Shown here one piece after another: positions 1 through 5,180 of a DNA stretch of 5,180 nucleotides. Position numbers and translations under genes: made by a program. The DNA comes from Cytophagia bacterium. GTDB lineage: Bacteria > Bacteroidota > Bacteroidia > Cytophagales > Cyclobacteriaceae. The DNA lies in NCBI GenBank assembly GCA_013373005.1, contig JABXIP010000122.1, positions 1 to 5,180 on the forward strand, in the 5' to 3' direction. Below the pieces are notes generated by a model. It was given only the letters and a program-made list of their open reading frames with translations, did not search any database and was not told the DNA's origin. Each line of letters starts with the position of its first letter. The first letter of the stretch is position 1.

Positions 1-2
1 AT

Positions 3-1010
3 TGCTTTGTGGAAGCTTATAAGCAAAAGAATCTGGCTGCTGCCGTAAGGCACTATGTAAATGCTCTTTTTGGTGAAAAAGGACTAGTTGTGATCGATGC
101 TGACCATGCCGACCTGAAGTCTCTGTTTAAACCAGTGATAAGCTCCGATCTGTTTGAACACCAGCCACAGCAAATTGCTCAGGAAACAACCAAGAGCCTT
201 GAAACAACAGGTTACTCTACCCAGGTTTTCCCGAGAGAGATTAACTTCTTCTACCTCAAAGGCAATATTCGTTCGAGAGTAGTAAGAACTGACGCTGGTT
301 ATGAAGTACTGGACACTGACATCAAATTCTCTGAGACAGAATTAAAAGCTGAAGTAGAAACCCATCCAGAAAGATTCAGTCCAAATGTATTGCTCAGACC
401 ACTATATCAAGAGTTTCTATTACCTAATTTGGCCTATGTAGGAGGTCCTTCTGAGTTGGTTTATTGGTTACAATTGAAGGGAATTTTCGACCATTTCTCT
501 ACTACCTTCCCGCTGTTGATGCCGAGAAACTTTGCGGCTGTGGTAGACAAGAATACGCTCCGAAAAATTGATCAGACACAAATGAGCTGGGAAGATATCT
601 TCAAGCCGGATCATGAATTGGTGAACGAAAAAGTAAAAGAGCAAACCACTTTCAAGCTTGACCTCTCTGCAGAAAAAGCGAAGCTTGAAAACATCTATAG
701 CCAAGCACTTCAACAGGCCCTTGAGGTTGATACAACCCTTGAGAAAATGGTAAAGGGAGAACACAGACGAGCGGAAAAAACCCTTGAAAAAGTAGAGCAG
801 AAGATTCTGAAGGCAGAACGAAGAAATCAGGAAATTCTGGTGAACCGAATTTACGCTATTAAAGAAGCACTCTTCCCGGGAGGCACACCTCAAGAGAGAA
901 AAGATAATTTCCTTAACTTTTATATGACGGATCCGAACTTTATTGCCAACTGCATGTCTTCCTTCGATCCGTTTGACTACCGATTCCACCTGCTGAAAGC
1001 CAATGAATAA
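3..1010 (+). CDS. bshC: Bacillithiol biosynthesis cysteine-adding enzyme BshC, C-terminal part (5' end outside window)
   Basis: BshC is the last enzyme of bacillithiol synthesis and adds cysteine to glucosaminyl-malate in the cytoplasm (family knowledge). The visible 335 codons match the C-terminal three fifths or so of the family, whose members are usually about 530-540 residues. Counting from the GTG at 9, the signature segments are LFGEKGLVVIDAD (20-32), then SPNVLLRPLYQEFLLPN (124-140) followed by LAYVGGPSEL (141-150) and FPLLMPRN (167-174). A charged helical stretch at about 220-285 fits the coiled-coil region that mediates dimerisation, and TPQERKDNFLNFY (293-305) is the usual C-terminal block. 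The GTG at 9 is not a credible start: the frame is open to the edge and the residues before it (Cys-Phe) continue the family pattern, so the truncation comes from the window. The stop codon lies inside the next gene. I see no frameshift. Confidence 0.93.
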   Translation, partial: CFVEAYKQKNLAAAVRHYVNALFGEKGLVVIDADHADLKSLFKPVISSDLFEHQPQQIAQETTKSLETTGYSTQVFPREINFFYLKGNIRSRVVRTDAGYEVLDTDIKFSETELKAEVETHPERFSPNVLLRPLYQEFLLPNLAYVGGPSELVYWLQLKGIFDHFSTTFPLLMPRNFAAVVDKNTLRKIDQTQMSWEDIFKPDHELVNEKVKEQTTFKLDLSAEKAKLENIYSQALQQALEVDTTLEKMVKGEHRRAEKTLEKVEQKILKAERRNQEILVNRIYAIKEALFPGGTPQERKDNFLNFYMTDPNFIANCMSSFDPFDYRFHLLKANE

Positions 1011-1572
1011 AAAGGTACTCCGCTCAATGTTTCTAGAGAAACGGCTGACTCTTACACCGGATGAGTTGGCCAAAAGAAATGAGCGCCTTTTTAAAAACTG
1101 CAGAAGATTTTCAGCTCAACACCCCGATGCTCAGCATGCACATATTTTCGTGTCTATGGCGGAGCAGAATGAGCCGGATACACTTAAACTGATTGATTGG
1201 CTGATAGAGAAAGGACTGAAAGTCTACAGCTCAAAAACCTTCTATCATGAGCGAAAGCTGACCCACCACCTCATCACCAATTCGCAAGATTTCAATTTGG
1301 GAAGGAAAGGAATTCCTGAGCCTAAAAGTGCTGACTTGGTTGATCCAAAATTGATTGACATGGTGTTTGTTCCATTGATTTCATTCGATGAACATGGCAA
1401 TAGAATTGGCTATGGTGCCGGGTTATACGATCGTTTTCTGAGCGAGGTCAGAGAAGACTGCTTAAAGGTGGGAATGGCCATCACACCTCCACTGAATAAC
1501 ATTGATTATGCCGATCAGTACGATGTGAAATTAGATTTCTGCATTAACCATCTGGGTATTTACCAATTCTAG
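1003..1572 (+). CDS. fau: 5-formyltetrahydrofolate cyclo-ligase (5,10-methenyltetrahydrofolate synthetase)
   Basis: This cytoplasmic enzyme uses ATP to convert 5-formyltetrahydrofolate into 5,10-methenyltetrahydrofolate, returning a storage or inhibitory folate to the one-carbon pool (family knowledge). At 189 residues it has normal family length. Visible motifs are a basic N-terminal helix (KKVLRSMFLEKR, 3-14), the E-x-D-T segment (57-60, Glu57 in the expected folate-contact region), GIPEP (103-107), and the hallmark nucleotide/Mg loop GNRIGYGAGLYDRFL (132-146) with Arg134, Gly136, Gly138, Gly140, Tyr142 and Asp143. The C-terminal YDVKLD block (173-178) is also family-like. The ATG at 1003 puts the basic helix at the expected N-terminus and overlaps the bshC stop; no Shine-Dalgarno sequence precedes it, which is common in Bacteroidota. 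It probably depends on bshC transcription and terminating upstream ribosomes. The gene appears intact. Confidence 0.95.
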   Translation: MNKKVLRSMFLEKRLTLTPDELAKRNERLFKNCRRFSAQHPDAQHAHIFVSMAEQNEPDTLKLIDWLIEKGLKVYSSKTFYHERKLTHHLITNSQDFNLGRKGIPEPKSADLVDPKLIDMVFVPLISFDEHGNRIGYGAGLYDRFLSEVREDCLKVGMAITPPLNNIDYADQYDVKLDFCINHLGIYQF

Positions 1573-4500
1573 CGTGAACGCTTCAGCAGTTTTACAGTAG
1601 CTTTCCTACTACCATTCACGGCTTCGAAAATATAGAGTCCGTCTGCTTCGGCACTCAAATCCAACTCCAACTGAACTTCCGGCTTATATGCTTCAATAGC
1701 TCCGGTTTTAATACTTCTCCCAGAAGAATTGACTAAGCTAAATTCCACAGGGCCAGAGAACGAATCATGAAGTACTAAATGAAACAGTCCATCAGATGGA
1801 TTAGTATCCACTACAATTTTAGTAGCATTCGCACTTGTTCCCTCCATTCCGGCTATTACATTTTCTATGCTAAAAGTTTCTTCAGAGGTAATGGTACCAT
1901 CAAAAACATTTCCTGCACCATCGGCTATATCTTGACTACTTGAGAAATTGAGGTCAATCTCTCCGTCTTCAATTATTTGAGACACTGTAACTGTATACTG
2001 ATTGTTTAAAAACACTACAGAGACATCACTAATCTCAGCTTGCGCCACTGCATTAGCCAATTCAAAATCAGAAGCATCAACATTGGTGACATCCTCCGAG
2101 AAGGCCAAAAGGAAAGTCACAGAGTTTTGATCCGTTGGTGATATCAGTGGCTCATGTCGGGAAATAGTTACCGTTGGTGGAGTCAGATCGGTTACATTAT
2201 AGGTCTCCGCAGAATTGATATCTCCGGTAAAATCGTTGCCAGACAAATCGATAATATTATTAGTAGACCTTATTCCTAGGCCTAATGAACCTGTTCCTCC
2301 AATATTGTCTACCTGTACATGGAATACTGAAGAAGCTGTCACAATAGCCACACTACTAATAAAACCAGAAGCAGCACCTGTGGTCTGAAAATCATCAGTA
2401 CTTACGTCAATCACATCCTCATCGAAAGTCACTTCAAAAGTCACAGAAGTGGCATCAGTATCTTGGGTAACAGGATTGAAGCGAGTAATTGAGGCTATGC
2501 TCGGCCCCTGACCATCGAGATTGATGGATACAATATTCGATTCGCCTGTGCCTGATTTACCCTCAATTTGAATTTTTAGTTGATAATTACCCCCATCGGT
2601 AACTGTTAATTCACTGTTGGTTTCTCCGTCAATCTGAAGCCCATTTCTAAACCATTGATAAGCAATTCCCGCGTTAGCGTCAAATGACCTATTTCCTCTT
2701 AAAGTGTAAGTATTACTTGCTTCATCGAATGAGTAATTGATGTTCGGAGTGACTCCAACATCATAAGATCCAACAAAGACCCCGTTACCATGAGTTGCGG
2801 CCATTACTTTTCCATCAATTGGCCTCACCATCAAACTACTCACCACTACGTTTCCAATAGACTGAGCAGCTTGTTGAGCCCACACTGTGTTGTCGCCATC
2901 GAGACTTTGAGTCATATATAGACCAACTGACGTACCCACAAAGTAGTAGTTCCCACCGTTGCCATCAGGCATAATCGCTACTGATCTTATCGAAGGACCC
3001 GCTCCAGTTCCATTGGCATTTTCTTCCAAATTACCAGAGATGGAGTTCCATGTCGATCCGCCATTTTCCGTATACCAAACACTGATAATACCATAGTTTG
3101 AATAAGTGACAATTACTTTATCTGCATCACTCGGGTCAACTGCCAGGCCGGATACATTTCCGCTGGAGGGTAAAGCGGCTGTAGTAATAGCTACCGGGGC
3201 GGTGTTATTCTCTAGGTTTCGGGTATCTTCTACTTTAAATATTCTGCCATTTCTTGTTCCAAAGTACAGTCTACCCTCTGCCTCAACAGACATAGCCAAG
3301 GCTGAAACACTCTGGTTGCTCATGGCCGAAGATGTTATTTCTTCCCATTGCCCAAACTCTGGGGAGGTCCTCACATTGTTGGTAAAAAACACCCTCCCTG
3401 CTGCTCCTACGAACATTTGATCCTGATTTACTGGGTTTAATATAAATGGGTTGATAAACAAGAAATCAGTATCTGTATCAGATGGAGTAATATTACCATC
3501 AAACTCATAGGTGTCGTTATTGAGAACAAACCGTCTGATGTTTCCTCTCTGTGAAGAAGTATAAAGCGAGTTATAAGTTATGGCCGAATAAGAGCCATCT
3601 CCACTAGAAATCTCGGCCCAATTTTCTTGCGGACTTGCATTGAATTTTCCCCATGAACCATTGTCCTGCATACCACCTATCAACTGATTATCTCCTAAAT
3701 CATAGAGGTGAATACTGGCGTGATAAAACTGAGTGGTGGTGTACCCATTATTCAGCGACCGCCAGGCAACAGGATTGACGGTGGTGACATTGGCCTGATT
3801 GTTCTCAGTAATATGTACTCCACCATCAGACCCGGAGAACATTACATCAGGGTTTGATGGTAAAAAAGCATAGTCATGATTATCGGGGTGATGATTCGGG
3901 TAGCGAGGAAAACTGTTAGGATTGTTGTCGTTATTATAGCCACCAATTTGTTTTCTACCTCCCGCACTTTGAAATCCATCGCTAGACCTAAGGAGATTGA
4001 CTCCGCCCACAAAAACCACATCTGAATTTCCGGGATGAACTGCGGCATAAAGATCATATCCGCCTTGAATATTGTGCCCGGTTCCTAAGTCTTCAGTAGA
4101 CGTCCCTAAATTGCTTGAAAGGTCAGTCCAAGTATCGGTAGAATCGTCAAAAAGGAAAAGTCTATCGGACCCCACGAAGTAAACCTTATCTTCATTATTA
4201 GGGTCAATGGCAATTTCCATTCTGCTAAAGCTCGATGGAAAATTGGTGATGGGTTCAATGGATGTCCAGGTAATTCCATCATCAGACATAAAAATACCGT
4301 CTTCAGCATTAGAGCCATTGAAGCTGGAATTAGCGATTACTGCAAATACCTTTCCCGTTGAGGTGATCGCCACATCAGTGAAATTATTTCCACCATTGTC
4401 CGCACCCAAAACCACCTCGAAAGTCTGAAAACCATCGGTACTTCTAATTACCTCACTCAATCCTGATGCATAGATTTCCGTGCCGCTAGACTCGGAATAG

Positions 4501-5180
4501 TCGATTGCCAACTCGTCAATTATCGTAAACCTCTGCGTGCTTCTAATTACATCAGTCCCCGAAGTACCAGGTTGGGCAGTACTGGCTATTAGCTGCCAGG
4601 AATCACCGTTATCAGTAGACTTGTAAATTCCATTTCCATAATAGAAAGCCCCTCTATCTGATGTAGAATTACCCGTGAATTCACCGGTTGAATAGTACCA
4701 CTCACTCGTTTTTCCAGTTCTTTGGTCTTGAACTATAGAGGTAACAGAGGGGTGATCTTGCAAACCTGAGGTCCTTGTCCAGCTTTGGCCTTGATCTGTA
4801 CTTTTCCATACCCCGCCAGAGATGCCTCCTGCAAGCAGAATATCTTCATCATTTACATCAATCTCAATAGCTCTGGTTCTTCCTCCTACGTTGAATGGCC
4901 CCATATTAACAAAGGTTTCGGTAGTCAGAGACTTTGCACCACTTTCATTGTTGAGCGAATTCGGATTTACTCCATAACGGGTGCTCTCTTTCTGGAGGGG
5001 AAGCAAATGCTGCTTAGCATAGGCTAATTCTTTTTGCTTGATATTTCTAGGGATCTCTCCAGTACTCGGATCCACCAATTGACCTATTTCAAACTCCAAT
5101 CTTTCAATGGGGTTCTCGCTCATTGGGTCTTCCTCCCCATCTTCACCGTCACTTTCGGGAATGGTAGAAGTATCTACTCC
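1569..5180 (-). CDS. Exported Asp-box beta-propeller protein with Ig-like domains and T9SS type A sorting domain (5' end outside window)
   Basis: The frame is open from the right edge to a TAG at 1571-1569, giving 1203 visible codons. Residues below count from the ATG at 5123. Domain order: an acidic segment upstream of that ATG; a DPSTGEIP motif (18-25) in a short charged helical region; a VPS10/sialidase-like Asp-box propeller region (about 72-786); an Ig-like domain (about 792-871, core YQWFRNG); two tandem bacterial Ig-like domains (about 873-1088); and a T9SS C-terminal domain (about 1102-1184). The protein is therefore expected to be exported by Sec and then secreted or anchored at the surface by the type IX system. 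The signal peptide is not visible and must be encoded beyond the edge. There are no cysteines, few lysines and many Asp, Asn, Ser and Thr residues, as in other secreted Bacteroidota proteins. No sialidase FRIP motif is seen, so enzyme activity is unproven; adhesion, glycan binding or a peptidase-like role are alternatives. The substrate is unknown. Confidence 0.9.
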   Translation of the reverse strand, partial: GVDTSTIPESDGEDGEEDPMSENPIERLEFEIGQLVDPSTGEIPRNIKQKELAYAKQHLLPLQKESTRYGVNPNSLNNESGAKSLTTETFVNMGPFNVGGRTRAIEIDVNDEDILLAGGISGGVWKSTDQGQSWTRTSGLQDHPSVTSIVQDQRTGKTSEWYYSTGEFTGNSTSDRGAFYYGNGIYKSTDNGDSWQLIASTAQPGTSGTDVIRSTQRFTIIDELAIDYSESSGTEIYASGLSEVIRSTDGFQTFEVVLGADNGGNNFTDVAITSTGKVFAVIANSSFNGSNAEDGIFMSDDGITWTSIEPITNFPSSFSRMEIAIDPNNEDKVYFVGSDRLFLFDDSTDTWTDLSSNLGTSTEDLGTGHNIQGGYDLYAAVHPGNSDVVFVGGVNLLRSSDGFQSAGGRKQIGGYNNDNNPNSFPRYPNHHPDNHDYAFLPSNPDVMFSGSDGGVHITENNQANVTTVNPVAWRSLNNGYTTTQFYHASIHLYDLGDNQLIGGMQDNGSWGKFNASPQENWAEISSGDGSYSAITYNSLYTSSQRGNIRRFVLNNDTYEFDGNITPSDTDTDFLFINPFILNPVNQDQMFVGAAGRVFFTNNVRTSPEFGQWEEITSSAMSNQSVSALAMSVEAEGRLYFGTRNGRIFKVEDTRNLENNTAPVAITTAALPSSGNVSGLAVDPSDADKVIVTYSNYGIISVWYTENGGSTWNSISGNLEENANGTGAGPSIRSVAIMPDGNGGNYYFVGTSVGLYMTQSLDGDNTVWAQQAAQSIGNVVVSSLMVRPIDGKVMAATHGNGVFVGSYDVGVTPNINYSFDEASNTYTLRGNRSFDANAGIAYQWFRNGLQIDGETNSELTVTDGGNYQLKIQIEGKSGTGESNIVSINLDGQGPSIASITRFNPVTQDTDATSVTFEVTFDEDVIDVSTDDFQTTGAASGFISSVAIVTASSVFHVQVDNIGGTGSLGLGIRSTNNIIDLSGNDFTGDINSAETYNVTDLTPPTVTISRHEPLISPTDQNSVTFLLAFSEDVTNVDASDFELANAVAQAEISDVSVVFLNNQYTVTVSQIIEDGEIDLNFSSSQDIADGAGNVFDGTITSEETFSIENVIAGMEGTSANATKIVVDTNPSDGLFHLVLHDSFSGPVEFSLVNSSGRSIKTGAIEAYKPEVQLELDLSAEADGLYIFEAVNGSRKATVKLLKRSR
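1572..1820 (-). other. T9SS type A C-terminal sorting domain
   Basis: The last 83 residues (1102-1184) follow the Por secretion-tail pattern: KIVVDTNPSDGLFHLVL (1102-1118), a central FSLVNSSGRSIKTG strand-turn-strand (1128-1141), LDLSAEADGLYIFEAVNG (1154-1171) and a short basic end, VKLLKRSR. In this family such a domain directs the protein through the type IX machinery and is normally removed on secretion. The usual P-N-P-x-x-G motif reads T-N-P-S-D-G here, within family variation. It establishes a diderm Bacteroidota host and an outer-surface or secreted destination. Confidence 0.85.
1860..2507 (-). repeat. Two tandem bacterial Ig-like domains (about 108 codons each)
   Basis: Residues 873-980 and 981-1088 align with each other along their length. 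Both carry SVTF (893-896 and 1001-1004), then E/F-x-V/A-TF/FS-D/E-E/D-DV (TFDEDV at 899-904, FSEDV at 1008-1012), an S/A-x-DF turn (STDDF 908-912, DASDF 1016-1020), an ID/IADGAGNVF-type loop (IDLSGNDF 958-965, IADGAGNVF 1066-1074) and a closing ET-[YF] strand (ETYNV 973-977, EETFSI 1081-1086). The pattern resembles the Big_12-type Ig-like family, often found as stalk repeats. The copies have diverged strongly, so this is an old protein-level duplication and not a recent DNA repeat. Confidence 0.75.
2511..2750 (-). other. Ig-like domain linking the propeller to the tandem repeats
   Basis: Residues about 792-871 form a single beta-sandwich-like segment. It has the pattern YQWFRNGLQIDGE (822-834), then SELTVTDGGNYQLKI (837-851) and ESNIVSI (861-867). 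This is the usual W-x-x-NG ... L-x-V ... G-x-Y layout of extracellular Ig-like modules in Bacteroidota. It has no cysteine pair. It is most likely a spacer or a carbohydrate- or surface-contact module; the sequence does not show which. Confidence 0.6.
2766..4910 (-). other. Asp-box (BNR/VPS10-like) beta-propeller region of the exported protein
   Basis: The region opens with GPFNVGGRTRAI (residues 75-86 from the ATG at 5123), the typical first strand of this family. Asp-box turns follow: STDQGQSW (108-115), STDNGDSW (169-176), a shortened SDDGITW (280-286) and TENGGSTW (685-692), plus degenerate copies STDGFQTF (228-235) and SSDGFQS (380-386). The central part holds three family landmarks: HPDNH (412-416), GSDGGV (431-436) and GGMQDNGSW (483-491). 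About 715 residues is long enough for two propellers, as in related proteins (inference). The sortilin cysteine module is absent, so this is the bacterial branch of the fold. Domain boundaries are approximate. Confidence 0.8.
5132..5136 (-). promoter_or_regulatory. Shine-Dalgarno-like GGAGG before an internal ATG, probably coincidental
   Basis: On the minus strand GGAGG sits 8 bases before the ATG at 5123-5121, perfect spacing for a ribosome binding site. However, it is made by Gly-Glu-Glu-Asp codons of an acidic run whose frame is open to the window edge, the ATG is not followed by a signal peptide, and the T9SS tail demands one. I read it as a decoy within the coding region; a secondary internal start cannot be excluded. 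Confidence 0.25.

Noticed and set aside
9..11. GTG as the start of bshC
   Set aside because: The reading frame is open upstream to the window edge, and about 200 N-terminal residues expected for the family would be missing; the gene is cut by the window, not naturally truncated.
468..1073. 201-codon open frame on the minus strand opposite bshC
   Set aside because: It lies antisense to a clearly recognised bshC and cyclo-ligase start, has no recognisable domain, and is rich in Phe, Leu, Arg and Ser, as expected from the complement of a Lys/Glu-rich coding strand.
1571..1620. Rho-independent terminator between the convergent genes
   Set aside because: The stems are only 4-6 bp, partly exclusive of one another, and the T-run is four bases and set back seven bases from the hairpin. 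Not enough to annotate as a terminator.
1860..2507. Recent tandem DNA duplication
   Set aside because: The two Ig-like domains match as protein patterns, but I see no long shared nucleotide stretch, so this is an ancient domain duplication.
3106..3420. 104-codon plus-strand open frame inside the propeller gene
   Set aside because: It is antisense to continuous, motif-bearing propeller sequence. No domain, start signal or separate composition supports it; the same applies to the shorter frames at 3842-4057, 4106-4318, 4207-4428 and 4785-5027.
1..5180. Mobile element, phage, CRISPR, toxin-antitoxin or defence system
   Set aside because: No transposase, integrase, short repeat array, terminal inverted repeats or small paired genes are present; all of the sequence is accounted for by three ordinary genes.

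Overview
The window looks like ordinary chromosome from a Bacteroidota bacterium, probably a free-living, perhaps marine, member of Cytophagales or a related order (inference). The evidence is a large exported Asp-box propeller protein ending in a type IX secretion (T9SS) sorting domain, a bacillithiol-synthesis gene of the type found in that phylum, and no clear Shine-Dalgarno sequence at the one internal gene start. There are three genes, two of them cut by the window edges, with no intergenic DNA at all.

Layout: from the left edge to 1010 (+) is the C-terminal part of bshC, the cysteine-adding enzyme of bacillithiol synthesis. It overlaps by 8 bases the start of a complete 189-codon 5-formyltetrahydrofolate cyclo-ligase gene (1003-1572, +), so the two look co-transcribed and translationally coupled. 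The remaining 3.6 kb (1569-5180, -) is one open frame running towards this pair. It encodes the C-terminal 1203 residues of a cysteine-free, acidic surface or secreted protein: an acidic leader segment, a short DPxTG-type N-terminal motif, a large Asp-box beta-propeller region, an Ig-like domain, two tandem bacterial Ig-like domains and a T9SS C-terminal sorting domain. Its signal peptide must lie beyond the right edge.

How the genes relate: bshC and the cyclo-ligase gene are cytoplasmic housekeeping functions (low-molecular-weight thiol and folate one-carbon metabolism), and their link is positional rather than a shared pathway. The propeller gene is convergent and functionally unrelated. 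The two convergent genes end inside a single CTAG palindrome, so there is no room for an ordinary terminator between them. I found no RNA genes, mobile elements, CRISPR arrays or evident novel system. The most useful points are the misleading internal start of the large gene, the shared stop palindrome and the domain architecture of the exported protein.
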